Source: Carallia brachiata
Taxonomy: Eukaryota; Streptophyta; Magnoliopsida; Malpighiales; Rhizophoraceae
DNA: 64,000 nt
Direction of reading: 5' to 3'
Assembly: GCA_021464245.1 (NCBI GenBank)
Contig: JADCRB010000040.1
Coordinates: 4,742,273 to 4,806,272 of the forward strand
Numbering within the stretch: position 1 is the stretch's first letter; each line of letters begins with the position of its first letter. The notes under the pieces are model-generated. The model was not told the DNA's origin and did no database searches. It saw nothing but the letters and a program-made list of their open reading frames with translations. The translations under genes and the position numbers were made by a program. Positions 15,776 through 28,000 of the stretch are shown here, one piece after another.

Positions 15776-18700
15776 TCACACACCATATCGTTCCAAAGCT
15801 TTTCTCAAACTTGGCATAACATTATATGCTTGATAAGATCTTCTTAGTTCGATAATGGAACCCACCTGGTCCAAATCAAGGCCCATTAAAAAAACTGATG
15901 ACTAGGACATTACAAATTGTATGAACCACCATGATTATAATTCGAAAATTATCTACAACAAAAGTGAAAATCACTATTTTATTGCACATTTAGATTCCAT
16001 TCTGGAGTAGCATCAACATGCAAACATGTAGCATGCGAAATTTTAGAGATTCCTTAGAAATATGAGAGTGAGCTAGGTGTTGCATTAAGTAATTATTAAG
16101 TCAGAAAAAGGCACACAAAGCATGTAAGGAGAGGATAAGGTAGTGGGGGAAAGTATTGAGTAGAAGGTTGTGGTGGAAATAGTGAAGGTTAGGGGATCTT
16201 CCACATGGACAAACAGAGATACACGGTTCATTCCGTTTAGCCCAAGATGCCATACTCCTCAGAACATGTTACAAATCTGGAAATAATTTTAAAGTCATCA
16301 TCACCAGACATGGCCACTGGGCCGCATTAAAGCTTTGGCTAAGAAGGATGGCATCAGGAGGAAAAACATGGATGCGGAGCGATCTTTGGCTATGTTCAAT
16401 GATTTGGTTAAATGACATTATTAATTAAATTCGTTTTGGTATCATATGTTGCTGAGCATTCTACATAACAACACCACGTAACTTGAAGCATAGATGACAA
16501 GGCATACTTACAATAATTAAAACTGATGTAAACCCAATTGCAAATCCCTCGTTGATACGGCGCAAGTAATGATCAAGAAGGGTCGATGTGGTTGCCAAAA
16601 TGCTCAACAATAAGCCTCCTGCAGTATCACCACCCCAAAATGGTAGTCAAGAAACAGCCAGCAAGTAAACACAAAAAAAATAGTAAGCCCTAAATTCTTG
16701 CGGGTGAAGATATACCCCAGAAACGTGTTGAAGCCTGAATCTTTGTCAGGTACTCAATGGTAGCTTTCCCAGGTTTAACATTTGGTATCCTGGCACCCAT
16801 CTTGTTCAAGTAGTCTGCGATCTCCTTTGGCAAGTTGGCCTGGAAATAGCATTCATAATAATAAGCATGAACCTAAAACAGCATATTGCTTGCAATTATA
16901 AGGACTGATAAACATCAACATTAAGATACATCTATTAATTAGTAAGCAAACATGAAAAATACGCTTCCTTATTTGAGAAAGCTTTTATTTAAGACCAACC
17001 TTTCTTGTAGGGAAAAAGATAAGCCATGAATGGTCAAGAAGGATAGGATTAAAGGAGTGACCATAGCTAATTTTCACTGGACCAGTATTGAATGAGAAGT
17101 TCCAATTATTTGTTCATACAATTAAAAGGGCATTCCAAATTTTTCTTTTTCACATGGCTTACAATGTGTGGGCGGCAGAAAATACCTAATTATTGACCTC
17201 CTAGTCATTGATGATAGATAAAAGCACTGGGGATCCCATCTGAGAGCCCGTACTCACAAGCAAGTTTGCCAAAAGAGTGGCTCATAAAGGTCTCAGAAAA
17301 GACATATTTAAGCTTTAAGTCAAGGCATATGCTATGCAGACACAATAACTTGCATGCCTCTACCTCAACTGAGAGTGTAAGTCCTCCAGCTGACCTCCAC
17401 AAGAATTCATCGTGTATCAGTATATTTGTCAATATTATATTGCTATAAAAATTGAGCTTGTTACAGATAATGATTTTCTGCTTAAATCATCAAGAAACTT
17501 GCGCATAAAAATCTCCACCGTTCAACGAGCTTCAAATAGCAAACAAACCTTGGCAGGAAAACTTAGCCAATAAAATTGAAAGAAATTCTATGATAATAAA
17601 TTGTATTCGGTAATAAGTATCCATCACACATTAATACTTTAGCAGTTCTCGAAAAATTCAAACAAGTTTTAGGAGATACTCACAATGTCAAATATATTGA
17701 ATAAGAAGACGAAAAATGCATATATTGCATAGTAGACCCAAGGCTCTGCACCAAGAGAAGTTTCAGGATTCAATGTCTCCTTGATATTCTCCCAAAAAGG
17801 TGAACTAAGAATGCTGCCATCAAATTTATGTGTCAGAAAGTCAAATAGAAAAACCAACTGACTTACAAATCAGCAATACCCCTAACAAATCTTAGCACAA
17901 TAAGCAATATTTAGAAGATCTTACGAGTCCCCACAACAGCAATGATGAGATTGAACATAACAAGTTAAAAGGTCCAAGTGGAAATGAATTATTCAGCCAA
18001 ATTACCCTGCAAGGATACTGGGAATTGCCAAGAGATAAGTTGTGGTGAGAACAGGCTGCATTCCTGATGGATTAATGTTGAAAGGGATATAAGGCTCTAC
18101 TTCGTTGATTGGGGAATCCTCCCTGTCCATAATGCAAATTCGAAAAAGATGTGTCATCTAATTTGCCAGTCATTGCATGAGCCAAAACAGATTGGTGAAA
18201 TCCATGGCGAATTGAAAGTTAACAAACTTTGTTATAATGTAAAGCAAAAGTTACCATGTATCAAATGCAATTTTAGGTGCAGCAAAAATGAGGAAAAAAA
18301 AAAAAAAAAGAGTTACTTCATGTCTTTAAAAAGATTCAATACTTGTGTTATTTGCTTAACAAGGCTACGCTTAAGTCATGATAATTAAAGTGACCATAAG
18401 CACTCCCCAATATGATTGGTTACATTCCACTACAGTCAAAGTTTTGAAAGCCAGTATGGTACTACCTTACAGCAGAAGCAAGTTTAAAGCCATAGTACTG
18501 CAGCTTTATTTTCCTGCAACCCTCTGTCACAACAACTGCCCACATAGTAACTACTGTAAAAATACCCAACACTGCAAGCACATATGGCCACCAGCCAGCA
18601 GCATTTCCTGCAGTACACAGCAAAGAAAATATGACATGTGACTATATAGATTTTTGTCAGAGTTATACAAGTAAAATTGAATGGATATCAGTGGTCACAT

Positions 18701-21700
18701 GCCTGAAAACTGAGACAACATCTTGTATAATGTATCAGTGTAGCCCGTAAGAATTCCCACACATATAATTAGAGATGAACCCTGACCTGAGATGTGCAAC
18801 CATGTTACATTAGCAGACCATATAAAGAGCGATAAAGTACACTGCACATTGACATGTACTAAAAAGAACGAGCCAGTTCTCTACTGACTTCAAAACTACA
18901 ACATTATCGCTAAGTTCTATATATTTTCTGTATTTGTTATTGTTCTGCTGAAAAGAGAGCAAGATAGACAATCAGAAAAGAAAGTAAAACCTCCAGTGCG
19001 ATTCGTCCTTAAAAGTGCCCTATCCAGGTCTATTTTTGTTGGCAAAAGAGAGAGAAACCTTGGTAAAGTCTTGCATGTTCACATCATCAAGGCAAATTTA
19101 TCAGGTTTTGTCTTTTGTGAGAGAAGATCATGACTGGGAAATAAAGGAAATCCAAAATTGGGTTAGGAATCTGAACTTTGGGTATAATGGACATGGTTTT
19201 CAAAGTGTGGTTGAATCCAAAATTGGGTTATGGTAGTTTTTGTTGAATTTGAATCTATCTTGTAAGTGATGACAGGATCTGTGCTTGAATTCCACCCATA
19301 TGGTTCTCCTAATAATAGATTCTTTGTTTATTTTTTTCCTAGAAAAAGACAACCAGAAAACTCAAAACAATGAGCCGAACCAATAATGAGACAATAAAAA
19401 AACTCAAAACCAAACAAAGTTGCAAGAATAATACCAAATCCAGAATCTGATATTGTATCACAGATCCATGTCATAGTCATTGCGCCACAGACCAATAATA
19501 GGGATGTCACCATCACATGCTTGACCCTGGAAAAGCCATATTGAAATTATATTAAGGATGATAGTTTTGCGCCACTCATGAAACAAACTATAAACATAGA
19601 CAGTGAAAAGACACATTTGTAATAGAAACAAAATCAAAACACAAAAGAAAACTTTGCATTTTATAACAGAATAGGAACATTTTCAATGGGAAGATAGAAG
19701 GTCATAGCAACCATTAGATTTCACATAAAGTTTGTCCAGCTAAATCAATTCCTTTTTTGAAGAATCAATTACAAAAACAAAAGAAACATGAAGGAAGCAA
19801 CATTCTTTTCCCTGTACCTGTGACTGGCTGCATATATTGAATAGGGAAGTGAATAACAAGCAACTACCACGGCTTCAAATATTGCAAAGCCAAGTGAAAG
19901 CCACCATCTGAGATAAATCAAACAATCTAGTAAATTCTATTTTCACAAAATTTGCAAAGATTAATACTTAATAAGGAACACAATATTCAGTATCAAGAAC
20001 TCGTCTCACTGCTTGAGATGAATAACTACACACACATATAACTCTTGATCCTCTCGTAGCCATCTAAGCCTTCCTTCCGCAGCTTTACTAAGGATGGAAC
20101 AATATGACAGAGTACCTAATCATCCACTATGTGAGAATTAGCAACCAAAGCGCAATAAAGCAAGAAAAAGTAAGGGAAACAAGAGATATGCTTTTAACCA
20201 TGATAGTTGCCACATAAGAGCTGCTTCTCAAGGAACAAATAATTTTCTGTTGAGACCTTTTACTTTTTTTGGTTCACTAGAGTTTTTATTGATTGGAATT
20301 TGCAGTAATCCAGGCAGATTTTAGCAATTATACATGGCAGCATGCACATCTCAAACAGGGAACATTGCAAGAGAAGTCCACCTCCTTGTACTTGTCTTGA
20401 GACAAAAATATAAACCCAATTCAAACAGGAACCCCCTGATACTAGTACCCAAAGTGCTTCTGGCATCGGCTCCATGACCTAGAAACTTAATTCATCTACT
20501 GATGCAACTTCCAAACTATTTTTGCTAACTCATTGAAAAAAGATCAGACACCTACTAAACCAACTATATAAATGCTCCTCTTTATTGCAGTTATAGCACA
20601 ATCAACAAAATTGACATTCAACCCACCACGGTGTAAGCATTTAGCAGGACTAAGCTTAGCGCGGAAATGCAACTATCAGAATAAAGGAAGAAAGAGACAA
20701 GACACTCACATACGCCACTTAGAATCATTTGTGAAAACCTTTTAATTGTATATGATAAAACAAGAAGCAAAACAAATGTCTAAAGTGGCCAAAGAAATTT
20801 GCAAACCTGCATAACTATTGAAGCAAATATCTGGGGACTGATTCCAAGCTGGAAGAATGACAGTTTCAACTCCGCTGTGAAGTCACCCAACTCATCTATC
20901 CAAAACATATGAAAGATAATTGTAAGAACAAAAGAGAAGAAACTAGCTCCAAATCAAAACGGATTTCAGCTAACATTAAGATGTGTGAGAACAGGATACA
21001 TAATGTTATACCGTTTGCTGACACACAAACACACATATGCATAGTTATTTTAAATGCAACTTACCAACAGATCCTGAGACAAAGCTAAGGTAGTCTTGAG
21101 GTATCAACCGTCTATCAAATCCAGGCAGAGGAACATAATACCCAACACGACTAATTACAATCAACAAAATCGTCACAAATAATCTCCGTCGTATCTCACT
21201 CTTAAAAAATGACTCAGCAGCATCATTGAGCACAGAACCTACGCGTACAACGTTCAAGAACCTATTCCGGAACATTTTAGGTTTGGATGGCACAACATTA
21301 ACCACATTGTTGACATCAGACAGATTGAGAAGGGCATCCTCATCACCAGCTCTTGGTGGTACAACTTCATGTGCAGTCATTACCTCAGCATTCACATAGT
21401 CACCGCGACGCATCTGATTCGAAGAACTAATCGAGAAATTTTCATTTGCTTTGGCTACCAACAAGAAACGCCTTCGATTCATCTTGACAGTAACAGAGGG
21501 TTTTCCACATAGTGGATAACGAAATTGAAGTTTGTGGTAGGTGTTTTTACCTGAAAGCTATCCATAATCGTCACAAGCAAGCCTAAAAGCATTCGCATAC
21601 AAAGGACCGTAAATTCCATTAAAAGAAAAGGCATTAAACATCGTCTACAGCTGTCTCAGTTTCTTTTTTAGTTTTTTTTACCGATTACATTCTTTGGCAA

Positions 21701-21790
21701 CCGAAAAAATGGCGACAGGTGCTCACCTCGCACTCCGCCGAGGGGTCTAGTCCCAAACAGATGTGGAGCGAAGCGCAGCGTCGCTTCCAT
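15776..21790 (-). CDS. SCY2: Plastid preprotein translocase subunit SCY2 (second SecY)
   Basis: Multi-spanning channel subunit of the second plastid Sec system, thought to insert proteins into the plastid envelope. Thirteen exons on the minus strand: 21790-21727, 21550-21065, 20895-20807, 20115-20036, 19907-19818, 19526-19435, 18786-18703, 18607-18466, 18122-18006, 17813-17684, 16839-16716, 16618-16512, 15865-15776; 564 residues, close to the 575 I recall for Arabidopsis. Exon 1 encodes only MEATLRFAPHLFGTRPLGGVR, the start of a plastid transit peptide. SecY features: the first membrane helix RRLFVTILLIVISRVGYYVPLPG, SFFQLGISPQIFASIVMQ, LPSLVKLRKEGLDG-like (here VPSLVKLRKEGLDG), PFNINPSGMQPVLTTTYLL, and the C-terminal helix GFTSVLIIVGSIIELRRSYQ. 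The intron after exon 7 starts with GC instead of GT. All phases agree. Confidence 0.93.
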
Positions 21791-23454
21791 GGCCGTGCGC
21801 GCGCCGCGGCGATGCTCTCTTTTTCACTGGTGAACTTGACTCTCGTCTCCGCTTTGTAAACAAAATATCTTTAAATTCATTCCCTTTCTTGATTAATTTT
21901 ATCAGTCTTATTCTATGGCGGTGTACGAAAATTTGAAAAATAAATAAAAAAAAAGGTAATGTGCATATTTTTCTTATAAAAAAAATAATAATTTCGATGG
22001 GTTTTTTTTTTTTTCGAGGCACAATTTCTTTGGTATATTATATTACTGCTACGTTATTAGAAATTAGAATTTCCTTGGTACACTATATAGGCACAGTATT
22101 GTAGAGAGAGAATAGATTGGGGGAGAGTTATAAATGAGTTAATATGTGAATTTTATATATTGAAAAATAATTTATTTATGTTAAAAACATATTGTTTTAA
22201 AAAAATAATTTTTTATACTCTAATAGTGTGTTTGAAGTGTGAGGAAAAGAGGGGAAAGGAGGGAAAAATAGGAGAAAAAGAAAGAAAGTGGAGAAAAAAT
22301 AAAGTTGTTTGGAGTGATAGATAAAGTTGAGAGAAAAAAATAGGTGAAAGAAAATGTGAATAGTAATTTGTGAGAGAAAAAATAGAGAAAAAATAAAATT
22401 GTTTGAAATGGTAGAAGAAGGTGAAATAAAGAAAGTATGTTAAAAAAAATAAATAGTAATTTGTGAGAGAAAAAATAGAGAAAAAATAAAATTATTTAGA
22501 GTGGTGTAGAAAGTGAAAAAAATAAAAAAATAAATAATAATAATTATACTTTTTTCTCCCTAATTTTTCATTATACACAAAACACAGTATAAGTTTCCCA
22601 ACTCACTTCTAATTCTATTTGCCTATCAGAATTTTTTTTATTTTTTAATATAAAAAAATCATAAAGACAAGGTAGTCGAGTATTTATAGATTGGGTTTGA
22701 CTTTTGCAGGTCATAGCTTTCCTGAAAACATATTTATGTGAGTAAGATTTTTATGTCACATTAGAATTTTTTTCGTTAATTTTTGTTTTCTTGCATTGCG
22801 TAAAATTTTCATATTATAGGTGTTTTTTTTCAAATTTTTCTACCATACTTAGGATTTCTATATTACATAAAGATTTCATTTTTTACTTTTAATTTTCTTA
22901 CTTTTTTCTTTTTACCTCTTGTTTTTAAATAGGACAACTATATTGCATTAGAATTTCTTTTTTTTGATTAATGATATATATTATGAAAATTATATAATAA
23001 AATATTTTGAAATTTATAATTATGAAAAAGATTATTTTTTTGATTTAATAGTATTAAAAAAATTAATAATTATTTATATAATTATAAATTTTAAAATATT
23101 TTATAATACAATTTTTATGATTTATATCATTTTTTTTTACCTTAGATAGGATTTTCATATTACGTTGGATTTCCTCTTTTCATTTGTTGTTTTCTTATTT
23201 CCATATTATATTAGGATTTCTTTTTTTTATTTATTGTTTTCTTTTCTTTTCTTGGATAACTATTTTATATTATGATTTCTTTGTTTTATCTTTTGTTTCT
23301 TACATTGGATATGACTCCAATATTACATTACGATTTCTTCTTTTTATTTATTGTTAGCACATTGACATTTTCATTAGGGAGCATTACGTCGTATCAGTAT
23401 GGTGGGACTACAAGTTCAAATGGTTACGATAGTCATAAATCTTAGTGTTAATTT
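21791..23454. other. SCY2 5' region and AT-rich intergenic DNA
   Basis: The SCY2 promoter lies just above 21790. Beyond about 21950 the DNA is low-complexity, with long A/T runs and no supported gene. About 22300-22500 holds a roughly 90-bp degenerate tandem unit; the string taatttgtgagagaaaaaat occurs at both ~22366 and ~22457. The GA-rich stretch beginning at 22228 resembles the start of the MITE at 23455. Confidence 0.5.
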
Positions 23455-23906
23455 CTGTATTTGGATAAAATTCTTGAGAGAGAGAAAAGTGAGGGAGAGG
23501 AAAGTGGAGGAGAGGATCATTAGAGGAGGAGAATATTTTCTATTCTCTTATGTGGTTGGAAAGAGGAGATAGAAGAGAGGAAAATTATAAATTCTTTTGT
23601 TTGGGAAATGATGGAAAGTGGGGGAGAGAAAATATAAAATGTGTTGGAATAATAATTTTATCCTTCATAATAAATTCTACTAAAATATTTTGTATAGGTA
23701 AAATTGTAATTTTTAAATTATGTGAGGGACAATTGAGTTATTTAATAAATTTAGTAAGAGAAATTGGTTTTAATGGGGTATGGAGGATTAAGGGAATTAA
23801 AAACTTTCATCTCCCCCACTTTTCAAACATTTCTCAAACACAACAATTTACCTTAATCCTCTCACTTTCCTCTCTCTCCCCCCACTTTCTTCCTTCCCAA
23901 ATACAG
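23455..23906. mobile_element. Mutator-like MITE, 452 bp, with 9-bp target duplication
   Basis: Ends are the perfect inverted repeat CTGTATTTGG (23455-23464) and CCAAATACAG (23897-23906), followed inward by GA-rich and CT-rich arms that pair imperfectly. The element is flanked by an exact 9-bp direct repeat, TGTTAATTT, at 23446-23454 and 23907-23915. A 9-bp duplication is typical of Mutator-like transposons. The interior is AT-rich; the 120-codon ORF through it is a by-product of the arms and encodes no transposase. Confidence 0.8.
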
Positions 23907-23915
23907 TGTTAATTT

Positions 23916-25047
23916 TACCACACACTTTAATAAGACTCAAACTCAAGATCTATGCTCGATATATTTAAACGCTTATCAATATCCTATAGTGGTTGTCTTG
24001 TAATCTTGTTTTTTTTGGGTAAAGAAAATGAAAAAGCAGATGATGATACATCGACATCTTTGTTAAAAAGTATTGTGCCAGCTTATCATAGTTGGGTTGC
24101 AAGTTCGGATGGTTACGATAGTTACAATACTCCTATAATGACATCAATTTAACTCCGCCGCACATTTTTTTTTTTTTTTTTGAGAAGAACTCCACCGCAC
24201 ATCTTAATAAAGCTCTAACTCAGGACTTTTGGTCAGTACATTCGAACGTTTGTTACTAAACTATAACGCGCAGTGATTAATTGTCTTGTAATCCTTTTTT
24301 TTTTTAGTCTTTAACTTAGTAGTTAAAAATTCATAGTTGAACATTTTAAAAAAAAAAAATTATAGAGCAAGTAAGAGTTCAAATTCTATCTAGTACAGGA
24401 AGAGACACTTCTCCCACAACTGGAGAAAATGCTCAACCACAAAAGAGGTATGGTGGTTAATTGTCTTGTTTTTTTTTTTTTTTGTCTGAAACGCTGGTAT
24501 TCAGAAGTTTATTGGACTCTGACTAATCCAGTTCGAGTTGGGTGGACTTATTAAAGAGGGCAAAATTCTTCCAACGCCTATTTTCTCCATATACAAAACT
24601 CGAACTCGAGATCTTATTTAAAGAAAATCAAGTTCCTTACCACTTAAACTAATAGGAGGCGTTGGTTATTGTCTTGTAATCTTGTACAATAGATATGCAT
24701 AAAAGGGATATGGGCCGAGCTCAAGTCTTCATGCATTCTCATACAGCCCAAACCTAGCTCACTAATAAAGAATTTCGATCTTGTTTCCCCATTTCTGTAC
24801 CTGTTACCAACAATTAGGTGTCGTCATCAATTATTTGAAACATGTGATGGGCCTTCAAAATCATTATCAAAGCTCTGAATAAAACCCTAACCCCTCCCTC
24901 ATCTTCTAGAAAGTGGAAACGAACCCCCCATCCGACTCCGACGCCAACAGCGCCCCGTCGGCCATCGGCCGCCTCTTTCCCGTCGGAGGAATTCATTTTC
25001 ATGACATAAACATCGAACGTACATATAATTCTGTGAATTAGAGAACA
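23916..25047. other. Degenerate repeats and XPD promoter
   Basis: From about 23370 to 24680 several diverged copies of one unit can be seen: ggttacgatagt, then (c)actttaataa-type sequence, aactcaagatct-type words, and attgtcttgtaatc (near 23994, 24280, 24458, 24667). The MITE at 23455 sits inside the first copy. The 250 bases before 25048 lose these repeats, become GC-richer and are probably the XPD promoter and 5' UTR. Confidence 0.45.
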
Positions 25048-28000
25048 ATGAAGTTCCAGATAGAGGACGTGACGGTATATTTCCCATACGACAACATCTA
25101 CCCGGAGCAGTACGCCTACATGGTGGAGCTGAAGCGTGCCCTAGACGCGAAGGGCCACTGCCTCTTGGAAATGCCCACCGGCACCGGCAAGACCATAGCG
25201 TTGCTCTCTCTAATCACGAGCTACACGCTGGCCAAGCCCCAGAGCCCCGTCAAGCTAATCTACTGCACCCGCACCGTCCACGAGATGGAGAAAACCCTAG
25301 CCGAGCTTAAATTGTTGCACAATTATCAAGTCAAGAACTTGGGCCCTGCCGCCAAGATTCTGGCAATCGGGTTGTCTTCCAGGAAGAATCTGTGCGTCAA
25401 CCCCAGAGTATTGGCTGCGGAGAATCGCGATTCTGTCGATGCTGCTTGCAGGAAGCTGACGGCCAGTTGGGTTCGGGCCATGGCCGCGGAGAATCCCAGT
25501 GTGCCTACTTGTGAATTCTTTGAGAACTATGAGAGGGCGGCTTCTGGGGCCCTATTGCCGCCTGGTGTTTATACCCTCCAGGTACTGAACTAGATCTCTT
25601 TGTCATCTACTTTTGCTTGTTGTGGTGGCATTGAGTTGTTCTAACCGTGAAGCTGTTAACTAAGGTTACCCGTGAGAACTGTAGTAGGAAATATTGGGTT
25701 GAAGTTGGATGTTACATATTATGAATGAGCAATTAATTTTGTAATGTTTCCAGACGTGAGGAGTACCATTGCTCGCAGAATTAATATGATTTTTTTCCTG
25801 GGAACTTATCTTGGCTATTCTCTGATTATATTCCAGCATTTACGATGGATTCTTTGATTTGAAATAATTCGGATTACAAATAGTGGTTCTTATTTGACCC
25901 TGTTTTGGTGTTAGGATCTTAGGGAATTTGGGAAGCAGAATGGGTGGTGCCCTTATTTCTTGGCTCGGCATATGGTGCAGTTTGCCAATGTGGTGGTCTA
26001 TAATTACCAGTACTTACTTGATCCAAAGGTTGCTGGGATTATATCTAAGGAAATGCAGAAGGAGTCTGTGGTGGTGTTTGATGAGGCACATAATATTGAC
26101 AATGTGTGTATTGAAGCACTTAGTGTTAGTGTGAGAAGGCAGACACTTGATGGGGCTTCGAGAAATTTAACTAGGATGCAACAGGAGATTGAGAGGTATG
26201 GTTATCTCAACAATCTGAATTTCACAGTTTTACTTGCTAGGTCCTTTTTTGTTTTCTATTGTTTATGGGTTATGGTGCTCATAGTCAAATGCCTCGACCC
26301 TTATCGTCCTTTACATATACCTCATAACTGGTCAGGTTGAAGGGAATGAATCTTTATCTTTTTCAAGATTTTGAAAGTGACATCCTAACCTAAAGTTTGT
26401 TTCTTAATCTGTTTGATATGGTAGGAAGGTTCAAGGCCACTGATGCTAGTAGACTGCGAGCTGAATATAACCGGCTTGTTGAGGGTTTGGCACTGAGAGG
26501 AGACCTACCTGGTACGTGGAACGCTAACAGGCCACTTCCTGCCTCGTTCTGAATACCTTGTCTTTTTTTGTACACTTCAGTGCATTGTGGTTCTCTTTCT
26601 GCAGCTACGGATTCCTGGCTTGCAAATCCTGCCTTGCCTGATGATATTCTGAAGGAGGCGGTTCCTGGAAATATACGCCGAGCAGAACATTTTCTGCACG
26701 TCCTGCGCAGACTGGTGCACTATTTGAAAGGGAGGTTGGATACTGAGAATGTGGAGAAGGAAAGCCCTGTTAGCTTTGTTGCCTCTGTAAATAGCCATGC
26801 TGGAATTGATCAGAAAACACTGAAGTTTTGTTATGATCGTCTGCATTCGCTTATGTTGACACTAGAAATAACAGACACTGATGAGTTCTTACACATCCAG
26901 ACAATATGTGATTTTGCAACACTTGTGGGCTCATATGCTCGTGGGTTTTCCATTATAATTGAACCTTTTGATGAGAGGATGCCACATATTCCCGATCCTG
27001 TATTGCAGGTTGCTTCTTCTTCTACGTCTTTTCTTCTTCATCTTATTTTTTACTGTTCTCATAACTCATGATCCTGCCATTGAGGGATAAAGTGATCTTG
27101 CAAAGTCGCAATTATTTTGCGAATGTCTGCCTTAACGCATCTCATTTAACCACATGTTTTTTTCCTTTGAGGAAGAAAGGTAAAAATATTTCTCTAAAAT
27201 TGTGTGGAAACCTTAAGTTGTTGCTCTGCATGTCTTCATATGCTGCACAGGGCACAACTGCTCTTCTTGGTTTTGGTCCAATATATTTTTTCCAATTTTT
27301 ACTGAGGTGCAACCTTAGCTTGCACCTTTCCTTCAGATCTTCAGATCAATCTTTGTTTGATATCTCTTTAATTTTATAGATATTTGATTCTCTATTTATC
27401 TTGATTGTTACAGCTTAGCTGCCATGACGCTTCTCTTGCTATAAAGCCTGTATTTGATCGTTTCCAGTCAGTGGTGATCACATCTGGAACACTAAGCCCA
27501 ATTGATCTCTACCCTCGCCTTCTCAATTTCCATCCTGTAGTCAGTAGAAGCTTTACAATGTCCTTGACAAGAGATTGCATATGTCCGATGGTTCTCACTC
27601 GTGGAAGGTACAAGATTGATGTTGGATTTTCTATTTGTTTATGAAATCTAGTGATGGAACTGCAAATTTTTTGTTTCATATGAATTTTAAGATGTATGCA
27701 AATATGCAATTAAATGCCTCATATGTTTGATTACTCTTGTGTGTTATGGCTGCAGTGATCAACTTCCAGTAAGCACCAAATTTGATATGAGAAGTGATCC
27801 TGGTGTAGCGAGGAATTATGGGAAGCTGTTGGTGGAGATGGTGTCTGTTGTTCCAGATGGAATTGTTTGCTTTTTTGTCAGTTATTCATACATGGATGAC
27901 ATTATCAATCACTGGAATCAACATGATATCCTAAAGGTGATAACCTTTCTGCTTTTTGCCTTGAAAAGTTCTTTGCGACCATCCTAATGCATGCATGTTA

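Noticed and set aside
23550..23912. 120-codon ORF over the 23455 MITE
   Set aside because: It arises from the GA/CT-rich arms of the element and has no transposase features.
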